Positions 10,049 to 21,365 of a stretch of DNA of 64,000 nt are shown here, piece after piece (positions within the stretch are counted from its first letter, which is position 1; each line of letters starts with the position of its first letter). The notes under the pieces were generated by a model. The model was given only the letters and a program-made list of their open reading frames with translations, had not been told where the DNA came from and did not search any database. The stretch comes from Tillus elongatus (Eukaryota > Arthropoda > Insecta > Coleoptera > Cleridae): assembly GCA_964006375.1 (NCBI GenBank), contig OZ023267.1, positions 13,059,846 to 13,123,845 on the forward strand. Direction: 5' to 3'. The position numbers were made by a program, and so were the translations under genes.

Positions 10049-10150
10049 GCCGAGTTCTCCAATTGACATTAGTACATGACCAAATTTTCAAACATTCTGA
10101 ACGGAAACTTGTTGAGAAATCGATCGATGCCATTCCCGGTGGGACACCTG
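10044..10150 (-). repeat. end of another TA-targeted transposon
   Basis: The sequence ends GGTGGGACACCTG before TA. The inverse CAGGTGTCCCACG also starts the element at 60336. The rest of the element is not found here. Confidence 0.4.
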
Positions 10151-10189
10151 TATACCATCTGAAGACATTTTCTGAAAGTCACCATCGTG

Positions 10190-10225
10190 GCATCTCTATT
10201 AATTAATTGTTTGAAAATTCACTAA
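10190..10225 (+). repeat. repeat X terminal scrap
   Basis: CGTGGCATCTCTATTAATTA and GAAAATTCACTAA match the final bases of X, with CTAA at 10222-10225. Confidence 0.4.
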
Positions 10226-10229
10226 AAAG

Positions 10230-10913
10230 AAAATAGTAATTTCGGTGGTTGCAATTAGATTTTGAAGATCCGTTTGAATGTGAAACGTTTTTTAGCATAT
10301 TTTAAAGTTAGTTTTAAGTTTAATTCTTTATAATGTTTTTAAATTATGTAATTGCAAGTAATACGAGTTACGAAATTTCGCCTAAATAATTTGCGTTGTT
10401 AAGTAAAGTGATTCTAGAATATATTTAGAAAACACACACAATTTCGTGGAAACATTAAATAACAAACGTGTAACTGAATTGTTTAGTTTCGTTCATTGCT
10501 TCCATTTATAACTGTCTCAAAAATTTTATTATTCATGTTGTGTATGTGTGAATGTATATGTTTGTTCCACTTTACACATATCGCATTACTTTATTGTTGT
10601 TTTACCTTATTTAATTAACATAAGTTAGTAGACAGACACATAACTCAAGCCCAAGACAGACAGCTACATTCGTGGTCGATATATTAAATAGTTCGCCATT
10701 GTCAATAAAGTAGAGCATTAGAAAGTGGACGAGTTGGTCAGAATTTTTAAATTTTGGCAACTACTTAATGGATAAATGTGTATTAAATCTTAATAATGTG
10801 CAGGTTCGCCAGCATCGGTAGCCCAGGGGTGGACCCAAGTGTCTATGTTGGAACCACAATACAAGCGTGCGTACATCCCACGTTTTCAGTACCTACTGTA
10901 AAACTAATACATA
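10230..10913. other. no recognised feature
   Basis: AT-rich unique-looking sequence. No supported gene. Confidence 0.5.
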
Positions 10914-11487
10914 CAGTGTGTCCCAAACTGGATGGGAATGTATTGCTATCTCCGTTGTTATTAGAGATAGGGAGACAGTTAAATTAGCAACGTTTTGTAG
11001 AATTTCATGCTCGTTCCAAATATGACTTATATTTTGCCCTGCCTCTGTTCGTTTTTGAGTTATTTTGAAAAACCAAAATTTGTCGATTTCGTTTTTCTTC
11101 AATATCTAAGTAGGCGTTGATCTGACATGTCTAAGACTTGCACATTATCAGGACACTTTTTACAAAGTAATCTTTTTGTGGTATTTTCAACTTTGGATTG
11201 CCATTTGTTTTAGAGCTACAGGTATCAACGATTGTTTTTATTATGGCAGCCATATTGGATTTTTTGCTCATGTGATAGCCTGTGAAAAGAGCTTTCCAAT
11301 GATGTACAACATGCTTGAGAAATATTGTAATTGCACTGACAATATTGATAAAAACCGTTTTGAGGATAGTAGGCTATGAAATCCAATACCAGAAAACAAA
11401 TGACAAAAAAAGTGTTCAAAAAGGAGTAGGCCATGGAGTCTAATAATAGACTTCTACTACTTTTAAAATAATTTTCGGGAATGATTA
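10914..11487. repeat. possible transposon left end and decayed interior
   Basis: TA then CAGTGTGTCCCAAACTGGAT at 10914 resembles the CAGGGTG-type ends of the DUF4817 elements. No matching right end or transposase was found before the X fragment. Confidence 0.3.
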
Positions 11488-11557
11488 ACCATAATTGAGT
11501 TATTGAAATTTTAAGCATTAAAAAAATCGCTGCCGTAACGCACTTGCTGCGTCCCGA
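11488..11557 (-). repeat. repeat X 5' end fragment
   Basis: CCGTAACGCACTTGCTGCGT then CCCGA is the inverse of the X start. The preceding TTGAGTTATTGAAATTTTAA matches X5' modules. Confidence 0.65.
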
Positions 11558-11576
11558 ATTTTTTTTGCTTAAATTG

Positions 11577-13133
11577 TTTTTATTTCAACAACACACCACG
11601 AGGACTTACAGCATAAATACTATCGTACCGTGAGTGTCGACAAGAAGGAAAGAGGCAACTTGTTAATTCTGGACTTGAAGGTTTGGAGGTTCGGAGGAGA
11701 AGGAAAAACATGTGCCGGCAAGGAATTTTACAACTTGGAAGTCCTCGGGACAAAAGAGCGGGCATAACAAGATCTTCTATGTCTGGTGACCTGAAGAGTA
11801 AAAGGGTGCATTCGCTCTGTTCCCCTGGTAGATCTGTTGGGGGTAGTAGGTGGAGGAACTATGGAAGAAAGCTCCTCTGAGCAGTGCCCGTGCATATATC
11901 TATAAAATAGAGAGAGGTCACCAACGGCACATCGGTGGACAAAGGATAACAGCCTTTGGGTGACGCTGTCGTCCGCGTAACTGTGAAGTGGGTTGGATGT
12001 GCTAGAGAGGAGGTCATTGATGTGGAGAAGAAACAAAGTAGGGGCTAAAGCTGAACCTTGTGGGACTCCTGCACGAATTGGATACAGTTTAGAGGAATGG
12101 CCATTCATGACAATAGAAATGCTCCGGTTGGAGAGGAAATTTGCTGTCCAGGTACACAGTTTTGGTGGTAGGCCATAGGCCGGAAGTTTATTAAGCAGCG
12201 CTGCGTGCCAGACCTGGTCGAATGCTTTGAATATGTTTAGAGCGACAATCTGGGATTTACCGTGTAGTTCCATAGACTTGTTCCAATAATGGGTGACAAA
12301 TGAAAGGAGGTCGGCAGTTGATCTGCGCTGACGGAATCCATACTGGCTGTCGTGGATTAGACTGTGGTTTTCAAGAAATTTGAGTAATTCGGTGTTTGTA
12401 TACTTTTCCATCACTTTAGAGACGACTGAAAGGAGAGAAATGGGCCTGTAGTTGCTAGGAAGCGCTTCGGATCCTTTCTTGAGGACGGATTGTACTCGAG
12501 CAGTTTTCCAGTTACTAGGGAATATGCCTATGTTGTAAGATGTCTAAAAGAGACGAGTCGGGACAGAAGCAAGTTCTGGTGCGCATTTTTTGAGAACAAT
12601 TGCTGGGATCTCGTCAAGGCCAGAGGCTTTCCTGCCATCAAGAGAAGAGAGCATCTTTCGTACCTTTTTAGTTTTGAAAATGATATCCGTCATTTTATGC
12701 GCAACATTGGGGACTGTTGGTGGTTGAACATTTGGAGATGGGTTGAGAGTAGAATTGCCGGCAGTTCAGCCTTGCCCAGGGCGGTAGAAACAATTTCATC
12801 CCCTGAAACAAGAGGTGGGAACGTGCTTTTGCAGAAATTATTCCCAATCGATTTAGCAAGAGTCCAGAAGGGTTTGCTGCCGTTGGAGCTTGAGAGGACT
12901 TTGTTTTTAATGTGGTTATTAAACCAGTTTTTTTTGCCTAAGAAAGAATGCGGACATAGCGGTTTCTTGCGTCGTTAAATGCTTGACGGTTTTCTTGACT
13001 GGGATTGTGTAGAAGCGTTTTGTGAGCTTTGACCTTTTCAAGTCTGGCCTTGTCACAGGATTTAGAGAACCAGGGCTTTTGAGTGGCTGGAGAGGTTTTC
13101 TGAGTAATTTATTATGGAACGGTCTCACCAAGT
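11577..13133 (-). pseudogene. LINE copy 2 (CR1/Jockey-like), internal deletion in RT
   Basis: Read on minus, it begins inside ORF2 between endonuclease and RT (KPWFSKSCDKARLEKVKAH, ARNRY, KPFWTLAKSIGNN at about 13110-12830) and continues in broken frames through the first RT motifs. The frame 12414-11728 is open. It has YGFRQRRSTADLL, the motif-A region FKAFDQVWH (Asp retained), AGVPQGSALAPTLF (motif B) and YADDS (motif C). Straight after YADDS it jumps to TQRLLSFVHRCAVGD, which in copy 4 lies about 510 bp further on, so the thumb is deleted. It ends in the shared 3' tail at 11577. Nonfunctional. Confidence 0.88.
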
Positions 13134-13137
13134 AAAG

Positions 13138-13710
13138 ACAACAACAACTAATGAAATAAAATCCTTTCCAAAATATAGAAAAACAACCGCTGTAGCAAAA
13201 AAAAGTCAAAAATTGTGGTATTTAAACTCGCGAAACTGAACTTTTAACGCAAGCTTAATCGATGAATAAGCTATCCTGAATACAAGTCGAATAAATTGCG
13301 AACATTATTGGTAGACAAATAAAAATATGCTTTTGAAAAACTAGAAATACTCCAAGAAGTGCCCATTTGTTTTCATTGCAGAAAATGAATGAAATAAATG
13401 CTGGAGTGGCAAATAGAAGAATGGCAATGAGAATAGGCAAAGCAACGTGTGGGCTGTGACCCACTTTGCGAAACAATGAGTACATCTAATCTTAATATGT
13501 GAAATGCCGGGGCTGGGAACTGAACTTATACAATAATTCATGATTCATCTCATGGACATATGACTATCTGGGCAGCATTATTCTTCATAATAATAATGTA
13601 AATGACATATTTACCTGTTTTTTTTGTACCTACCAAGATATCGAACATGAAAAACGATATAAAAAAAAAGAAACAAGCCTTTAATTTCCAGATCGTTCTT
13701 TCTATGAATT
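13138..13710. other. no recognised feature
   Basis: Overlapping short open frames on minus (13255-13541) have no recognisable domain. Nothing supported. Confidence 0.5.
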
Positions 13711-14259
13711 ACTTCCACATCGTGACAACGTGTGGAAGTATCGCATCGGCGACGAAAACTTCAAAAAATTTTTTCGCTTAAACGTAAAAGTATCGAAACA
13801 TAGAAAACATGATTGGGGACGAATTTTTTTTTGTGTCTGTCGGTCTGTATGCCCGTCTGTAGCCACGGTAACTTTAGAATGGATTGAGATATCGTCTTCA
13901 AATTTGGTATACAGTTAGCACTCGACAAACAAACGGTTCGGATTGTTTTTGGGTAAAATCTCTCCATGGGGTAGGGGATGAAAGGGGGATGATTTGGTAA
14001 AAATTGTCATTTTTTCGTTAAAACTCGAGTAATAAAACGTTTTAGTGTTTGTTTATTAGAACATTTTCAGTTTCATCAAATATCTGGTATTCTGTGTTGA
14101 AATTAAATTAGTGGTTGAATCTGTGGGGGTAGAATATCGGTAACAGAAATTTCAAAAAAAAAAAAGTTTTGCTAAAACGGTGTAAAAAGTCTCAAAACAT
14201 ATAGAAAACTTGATTCTGGAACATTTTTTGTTGTCTTTCGGTCTGTCTGTCGGTCTGTA
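13711..14259 (+). repeat. repeat Y, copy 1
   Basis: It opens with the hairpin ACTTCCACATCG...ACGTGTGGAAGT. It continues with TATCGCATCGGCGACGAAAA, TTCAAATTTGGTATACAGTT, a GTCTGTCGGTCTGT tract and GGGGGTAGAATATCGG. Copies lie at 26.6-27.5, 28.5-29.3/31.0, 40.8-41.2 and 41.2-41.9 kb. It is noncoding and its family is unknown. A DD41D element is inserted at TA 14258-14259. Confidence 0.75.
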
Positions 14260-15725
14260 CAGGGTGAGTATCATAAATGATAACCCCCTTTTATTTTCGC
14301 TATTTTTGGGCGAATTGATCCGTTCAAAAACTTAGTTTCTGAATCTGCTATCGCTTTTTAAGAATTTTGAAAAATGTACGAGGGAACAAAAAATACGGTT
14401 TTTTTTAATGGAACACCCTGTATTCTTTTACATATTATAATTTGTCGATTTTTTCTGATTACAAAAATATACAGTTATAGCACATTTGGATAAGCAGTTT
14501 TTAAGTTATGATGAAATATGTAAAACGAAAAATCTATTTACGTATTACTCAATAATATACGAAATAGCCTTTGGAAACAAAATTTTAATTTTGCATACAA
14601 ACGTCAAACTATTAGGTTATCCTAAAAATATGATTTGTCAATAGTTAATTATTATACAAAACTAGCTAAGATATCTATTATAATAATAATAATATAACAA
14701 GTTTCCTATTCAATGATTGTCACAACAAAATATATAACGAAACCATACACAAGGAAATAAATAAAATAAAAGTATCAAACTTACAAAAATTAGAAAATAA
14801 TATAAAGATTTACATTGTATCTTCTACATAACTTCCGTTGTTTTCTAAGTATTTGAAACATCTCCGTAAAAAATTTGATCGCGCATCTCGTTAAAAGAAT
14901 TTATTTCTCGTCGTATAAGCTGTTTTAATTGCACAGTGTCCCTCGACAGTTCTTCACTATAAATATTGTTCTTGAGAGCACCCCAAAGGAAAAAATCTAG
15001 CGGATTTAAATCGGGGCTTTTAGCCGGCCGATGGGACTATTTTTCCTATCCAGGTCATATTTTTGGTTTAAGTAGTTCGTCACAGGTCTAACGTTATGTG
15101 GAGGAGCTCCGTCTTGCTGCCAGATTGCTCTTAAATTTAGAATAACTGGCAAGTCATCAAAATATTCCTCAACTTGCTCTTGTAGCAAATGGAGATAAAC
15201 TACACCTGTGAGATTTGTATGTAAAAAAAAATGGACTGATTATTTTGTTTTGGTGTCTCCCACACCACACATTGACAGTTTTACGTCCTTGTTTGTTTTT
15301 ATTTGATTTACCATATGTGGATTTTCTGTAGCCCAATGATGTTTGTTATGTCTATTAAACAAAACAGCTGTAGAAAAGGACGACTCATCAGTCCAAAACA
15401 CATTTCGCAAAAAATCATTGTTTTCATTACATTTTTCAAAAAGTTGTTGGCAAAACAGTATTCTCTGTCGACGATCATTTTCGGTTAAGTGTTGAACAGG
15501 AAGAATGTGAAAAGGTTTATACTCATTTCTTTTTAAAAGTTGCATAACGCTGCTTTGGATTACATTTAAATCTTTAGCTACAAAATAAGTAGACCGACTT
15601 GGCTCTTCTATAACCGATAAGAATGTTCATTTGTATTTCCTCACCAATAGTATTCCTCGTTTTTCTTCTATTTGCATTCTTTAATGAATTTGTGTCACAA
15701 AATTTATTGTTATTGTATTTATTAT
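14260..15725 (-). pseudogene. DD41D transposon fragment, type 2, copy A
   Basis: The element end CAGGGTGAGTATCATAAATG lies at 14260. The minus strand then reads a broken transposase up to about 15700. Conserved blocks are VFWTDESSFST (first Asp, near 15400), IWQQDGAPPHN (second Asp, near 15115) and LNPLDFF (near 14990). Frames are split between 15545-15240 and 15188-15006, and a frameshift follows the third-acid region. Upstream of about 15650 most of the HTH region is missing, leaving only a short MQIEEKRGI-like stretch. This copy is close in sequence to 39433-40808. Confidence 0.85.
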
Positions 15726-15726
15726 A

Positions 15727-15753
15727 GGCCTGTAGTTGCTAGGAAGCGCTTTG
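15727..15753 (-). repeat. LINE micro-fragment
   Basis: AGGCCTGTAGTTGCTAGGAA plus GCGCTTT is identical to a piece of the LINE at 12449-12475. It is an isolated scrap next to the DD41D fragment. Confidence 0.5.
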
Positions 15754-16587
15754 GTCAGGGTCTAAATTTATCATAAATCTTACGACCAGTTTTAAATGAG
15801 ACGAGACAAAAAAACTCTGGACGCAGCAAGTGCGTTATGGTAGTTAATTTTCATAAAACTATTTTTTAATAGCAGTTATGTGTTTTTTTAAGAAAGCAGG
15901 CATCACATTTGGTTACCAGTATAATCTATATAGTAAAAACAATGTGCCATGTTTCATCAAAATAACTTTATTGTTTGAAAATGTACAAAAATTTCCGAAA
16001 GTAAACTTAAAGTGTTCCCGAAAAAACTCGTTTCTTGGTCAACCTTATAGGTTAATAGCAAATTGAGCTATTCAAATATTAAGCATTTGATCAAAATTCG
16101 CTACCATAACGCACTTACTGCGTCCAGAATTTTTTTTCTTACAAACATGCATTATATTTCGATGGAAAATGCAAAAATGCAATAACATAAGGCGTGTTTG
16201 ATTTAAAAAAAAAAGAAAATTTGTATCACCAACGACTTATAGGCCACCCTGTGATTGGAGAAATATTTTTTTAAGATGTAGCTCAAGACACACTATAATT
16301 AATATATACAATTTTTTTTCATATCTTGTATAATAACAGATATATTGAGCTTTATTGATTTTTTTTACGAAAATTCTACAAAAATTATACACCATTAACG
16401 ATAAACTCTATAGCTAAGGCTACTACCAAGCGTCAGAGAAAGTGTCTATTTGAAATGAATTTTCTGGAAACATTTGATTAAAATGAAGGACAATGACGGT
16501 TGAAACTAAGACATTAGGGTTTGTAAAACATTCTTCTTGAGACATTTTATTTCCATAGCCTGTATTAGATTCAAGTTATTTTCCTAA

Positions 16588-17188
16588 ATGTTGCCAATTT
16601 TGACGTTTAAATCGCAACTTTGACGTTTTGTGAAAAACCCCAATTTATTTTTGTTTAAATGCCTATAACTTTTTTGTCTTTTGACCTACAGAGCTAAATT
16701 TTGGTAGGTAACTTGCCCATAATGATATAAATCCGCATATAAAATTTGATTGCCCTTAATTTGTTAATTTTGGAGATATAATTTTTTTTCGAAAGAAAAC
16801 ACAAAATTTTCCGGGAAAACCTCGGCGGATTTTCCTGGATAACAAACTTATCCAAGCCACTTGCGAAAGGAAGGTACTCACCAATTTTGAAGTTTAAAAT
16901 CGCGATTTTGACGTTTTGAGGAGAACCCAAAATTATTTTTCTTTAAATGCCTGTAACTTTTTTGTCCTTTAACCCACAGAGCTAAATTTTGGTATGCAAC
17001 TTGCCTATAATGATATAAACCCGCGTATGAAATTTGGTTGCCCTTACTTTGTTAATTTTGAAAATATTTAAAAAAAAACGATTTTTTTCGAAAGAAAACA
17101 CAAAATTTTCCGGGAAAACCTCGGCGGATTTTCCTGGCTAACGAACTTATCCAAGCGACTTGCGAAAGGAAGGTACTCACCAAGTTTT
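16588..17188 (+). repeat. two about 300-bp tandem units inside X
   Basis: The block with AAATGCCTATAACTTTTTTG, GAGCTAAATTTTGGTA and TTCCGGGAAAACCTCGGCGG occurs at about 16588-16890 and again at 16891-17188 in the same orientation. Confidence 0.75.
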
Positions 17189-17228
17189 ATCAAAATCGGT
17201 CCATTATTTTTTATGGTGTGTGTGACAC

Positions 17229-17380
<152 letters not shown>

Positions 17381-17511
17381 ATATAAAGTCTGAAACTGAC
17401 CTCGGATTTGGGTTCCGGGGGTCCTAAATAGCGCTCATTTGAAGAAATTTTTTCAAAATTCAAAAGTCGGGATCTCCTCATTAGTGAATTTTTTTAACGA
17501 AAATTCACTAA

Positions 17512-18225
17512 TGAGCGAAAGAAGCGTATACACAAATATTCACCGTATTTACATAAAAATAAATACAATATCAAGGTGATAAATCCCCTGTACCTTCTTA
17601 CATCAGTTATTTAGGGTAAAAATTAATTTCATTTAAGAATCAACACTGTTCGTACAAAAAAATGATCTGGCACAAAATATTTTATAACTTTTTTTTCTTG
17701 TAACGTGGAAATCTAAATTTTGGTGTATAGTTTACTTTTTATATCGTAAACCTACCTACCAAATTTGGTTATCATAGATTTTTTATTTTTTAAGATAAAA
17801 ATTTTTTTCAAATGAAAACTCAAATTTTTTTCGGAAAACCTCGTTCGATTTTTCTGATTAACGAACTTGTCAAAGCCATATACAAAGGGAAGGTACATGC
17901 CAAATTATATTAAAATCTGCCCATTATTCTTTGAGATAAAAAACTTTTTCAAATGAAAAGTCAAAATTTTCCCGGAAAACCTCGTCCGATTTTCCTGACT
18001 AACAAACTTGTTAAAGCCATATACAAAAGGAAGGTACATGCCAAATTATATTAAAATCTGCCCATTATTCTTTGAGATAAAAAACTTTTTCAAATGAAAA
18101 GTCAAAATTTTCCCGTAAAACCTCATCCGATTTTCCTGACTAACGAACTTATCCAAGCCATTTACAAAAGAAAGGTACGTGCCGAATTTTATCAAAATCG
18201 GCCTATTATTTTTTGAGTTATCGGT

Positions 18226-18314
<89 letters not shown>

Positions 18315-18445
18315 ATATAAAAATTGAAACTGACCCCGGATATAGGTTCTAGGGGTCCTAGATCGCGCTCATTTGCAAAATTTTTTTCAAAATTCAAAAG
18401 TCGGGATCTCCCCATTAGTGAATTTTTTCTACGAAAATTCACTAA
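17512..18445 (+). repeat. second X copy, 5'-less, with 141-bp tandem units
   Basis: It starts abruptly after the previous copy and contains three units of about 141 bp (CCATTATTCTTTGAGATAAA at 17921 and 18062; diverged GCCTATTATTTTTTGAG in the third). It ends with (TA)n and the X 3' module, with CTAA at 18442-18445. Confidence 0.65.
18230..18311. repeat. (TA)n tract
   Basis: TA run inside X. Confidence 0.95.
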
Positions 18446-18449
18446 AAAT

Positions 18450-18857
18450 CATCAAAATGTTATACAAATAAATTAGATGAAGCCTCTACATAAAACCTTT
18501 ACGGAGATCCGATATAATTGCGAATGTTTAATTGAAAAATGCTTATTGTCCAATTGAAAAGCTTCCTGCATATGATGTAATCGTGGAAGAGACTCGGCAG
18601 AAGGCTCACGACCGAATGCCTGCGTTTCTGCACTCATTTCACTTATCAGAGTGGAACTGTTCCATATTAACTATATATTTCTTTATAATAATTGCATGAC
18701 TCGATAAATAATTGTTGTTTTAATATATCAGCACTTCTCATACTAGCGCAATCCTTATCCGTCTCACGTTGTTTTTCCATTTCTCAATCAGCATATTCTA
18801 ATGTTAATAAGTCGAGATTCATTCATACATGAAATAACAGTTCCTGTGTTATGATTC
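18450..18857. other. no recognised feature
   Basis: Unique-looking AT-rich DNA upstream of the PLE insertion. Confidence 0.5.
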
Positions 18858-18921
18858 CTTAGTTTTACATGTTCTAAGTACACTTGGAGAGCCCAAATCA
18901 CCACAACACATTTTAAAAAGA

Positions 18922-18962
18922 CCTGACGATCGTTTCACTAACCAAGTTAGCGTCATCAGAGG
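18922..18962 (-). ncRNA. hammerhead ribozyme, PLE left end
   Basis: The minus-strand copy of the 41-base motif described at 21232-21272, identical in sequence: core CTGATGA, paired helix II, GAAA, short helix III, GTC cleavage triplet and helix I CCT/AGG. It lies downstream of the PLE reading frame at 19245. Confidence 0.82.
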
Positions 18963-19244
18963 ATGAAACATTCTAAATACTTAAAAAACTAACATCAACT
19001 TATATACCGGATCTCAGGTAAAGAGATCGAACCGAGATGAGACACTAGTCGTAGGCAAATTCCACAGTGTATTGTATTTTTATCGCCTGACCAGGTCTTT
19101 GCGCTATCCTTATTGCTTTATCTAAAAGTGTCCATCTGTAATAGTCTTGAGAAAGTTCAACGACCGCTAAATTAACAACGGTTCCTTTGGCGGCAATAAC
19201 TGTATACTTGTTATTGGTAAAAACGTGCCGAAAACGTGGGAATT

Positions 19245-20169
19245 TTATTTAGCAAAGTAATCTATCAAGTGACTCGTAATTGGCGCTGGTGCACTGTTCA
19301 TACATTCTTTGTTGCAACTATATTTCGCAATATATACGCTCTCAAACCCATTCAGCTGACCTGGTTTTCTAACATTTTTTATTAATTTCAGATTTTCTTT
19401 ATCAACGTGATGATTACTATCCCAAATATGTCGGGCGACGGCAGACTTATCTACAGTACCGTAACCTAATTGGGATATGTGTTCTTTGAATCTGATTCCA
19501 ATCGATCTTTTTGTTTGTCCGACGTATTTAAGATTACAATCTTTACAACCTATTTCATAAATTCCCGACATTTTTTCCACGCTTTCCTTGTCTTTTGGAT
19601 TACCTAGCAAGTTTTTTAAAGTATTTGTTGTTGAAAATGCTACCTGTAAGTCGACTTTTTTAAAAATGTTGTCTAGACCCCTCGTGATTCTAGGTTCAAA
19701 TGGTAAGCAAACAAAGTTTTTTTCCGATTTTTCTCTTCTGAACGTCGTTGATTCCGTCACTATTTTCTTTGTTTTCTGTTTGTTGATTAATTTTTCCACT
19801 AAGCCAGCAGTGTATCCGTTATATTCGGCCACGTTCCTAATATAATTTAATTCTTTGGTATATCTACTTTTGTTTAAAGGAAACTTAATTAACCGATTTA
19901 CTAAAAAATTCAGACTGGCCATTTTTTGTGCGTACGTATGATGTGAGTCGCTCGGGATGTAGCTTAAGGTAGTGGTTTCTTTTCTATAGACATCGAATTC
20001 TAAAGTGTCTTTATTCTTGATAACTAGTACATCTAGAAAGGGTAGTTTATTATTAGTTTCTAATTCGTGGGTAAATTTTATAGAATCAAATTTATTGTTT
20101 AATTTGGCAATAAAATCTTCTATTCTGCAAATGTTTGTGTCAAACACCGCGAAAATATCATCCACGTAC
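19245..20169 (-). pseudogene. PLE protein, C-terminal RT plus GIY-YIG endonuclease
   Basis: The open frame of about 307 codons begins in the RT catalytic motif (YVDDIFAVF, right at the junction) and runs to a natural stop. Later RT motifs include LPFLDVLVI and the KKETTTLSYIPS-like block. Then come a basic linker (KQKTKK) and the GIY-YIG nuclease: GIY at 201-203, CKDC at 207-210, YVG at 214-216 and IRFKEH at 225-230. The family copies its RNA at a nick made by the endonuclease. There is no ATG: the N-terminal half of the RT is missing because the copy is 5'-truncated at the dimer centre. The remaining frame has no stop. It is PLE by the RT plus C-terminal GIY-YIG order. Confidence 0.9.
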
Positions 20170-20949
20170 TAGTTATCAAGAATAAAGACACTTTAGAATT
20201 CGATGTCTATAGAAAAGAAACCACTACCTTAAGCTACATCCCGAGTTACTCACATCATACGTACGCACAAAAAATGGCCAGTCTGAATTTTTTAGTAAAT
20301 CGGTTAATTAATTTTCCTTTAAACAAAAGTAGATATACCAAAGAATTAAATTATATTAGGAACGTGGCCGAATATAACGGATACACTGGCTTAGTGGAAA
20401 AAAATTAATCAACAAACAAAAAACAAAGAAAATGGTGACGGAATCAACGACGTTCAGAAGAGAAAAATCGGAAAAAAACTTTGTTTGCTTACCATTTGAA
20501 CCTAGAATCACGAGGGGTCTAGACAATATTTTTAAAAAAGTCGACTTACAGGTAGCATTTTCAACAACAAATACTTTAAAAAACTTGCTAGGTAATCCAA
20601 AAGACAAGGATAGCGCGGAAAAATGTCGGGAATTTATGAAATTAGTTGTAAAGATTGTAATCTTAAATACGTCGGACAAACAAAAAGATCGATTGGAATC
20701 AGATTCAAAGAACACATATCCCAATTAGGTTACGGTACTGTAGATAAGTCTGCCGTCGCCCGACATATTTGGGATAGTAATCATCACGTTGATAAAGAAA
20801 ATCTGAAATTAATAAAAAATGTTAGAAAACCAGGTCAGCTGAATGGGTTTGAGAGCGTATATATTGCGAAATATAGTTGCAACAAAGAATGTATGAACAG
20901 TGCACCAGCGCCAATTACGAGTCACTTGATAGATTACTTTGCTAAATAA
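20166..20949 (+). pseudogene. PLE protein, second arm, frameshifted
   Basis: The inverted sister of the minus-strand copy, from residue 47 onward. An extra A near 20403 and a missing A near 20622 shift the frame. The GIY-YIG part (GIYEISCKDCNLKYVGQTKR) is open again at 20623-20949 and reaches the same stop. Its 5' start is about 135 bp shorter than its partner's. Confidence 0.88.
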
Positions 20950-21231
20950 AATTCCCACGTTTTCGGCACGTTTTTACCAATAACAAGTATACAGTTATTG
21001 CCGCCAAAGGAACCGTTGTTAATTTAGCGGTCGTTGAACTTTCTCAAGACTATTACAGATGGACACTTTTAGATAAAGCAATAAGGATAGCGCAAAGACC
21101 TGGTCAGGCGATAAAAATACAATACACTGTGGAATTTGCCTACGACTAGTGTCTCATCTCGGTTCGATCTCTTTACCTGAGATCCGGTATATAAGTTGAT
21201 GTTAGTTTTTTAAGTATTTAGAATGTTTCAT

Positions 21232-21272
21232 CCTCTGATGACGCTAACTTGGTTAGTGAAACGATCGTCAGG
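21232..21272 (+). ncRNA. hammerhead ribozyme, PLE right end
   Basis: All core parts are present in order. Helix I is CCT (21232-21234) pairing AGG (21270-21272). The core CTGATGA is 21235-21241. Helix II is GCTAAC (21243-21248) with GTTAGT (21252-21257), five Watson-Crick pairs and one G-U, loop TTG. GAAA is 21258-21261. Helix III ACG/CGT has a two-base loop. The triplet GTC (21267-21269) predicts cleavage after C21269. One extra base (C21242) separates the core from helix II. Type I hammerheads with a very short helix III are established in PLE terminal repeats, where they process tandem transcripts. I infer the same role here. Confidence 0.85.
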
Positions 21273-21365
21273 TCTTTTTAAAATGTGTTGTGGTGATTTG
21301 GGCTCTCCAAGTGTACTTATCAGTGCTCATCACAGGTTCCAATCTTCCCTTAGTTTACATGTTCT

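Larger units (their letters stand above)
18876..21348. mobile_element. head-to-head PLE dimer (inverted pair)
   Basis: Two PLE copies share a centre and point outward. The left arm 18876-20030 (minus) and right arm 20166-21320 (plus) are near-identical inverses. They differ by a few substitutions and single-base indels. The 135-bp spacer 20031-20165 belongs to the longer left copy. The junction at 20166 shows GTAC shared by both copies. The unit is flanked by a direct repeat CTTAGTTT(T)ACATGTTCT at 18858-18875 and 21349-21365, the expected target-site duplication, so the pair probably inserted as one event. The right arm has about 30 extra bases at its outer end (ATCAGTGCTCATCACAGGTT). Hammerhead motifs sit at both outer ends. 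Confidence 0.9.

Noticed and set aside
13730..13967. Conserved small protein (recurs at 27.3, 28.6 and 41.3 kb)
   Set aside because: The similarity is explained by repeat Y at DNA level. Frames shift between copies and no start is shared.
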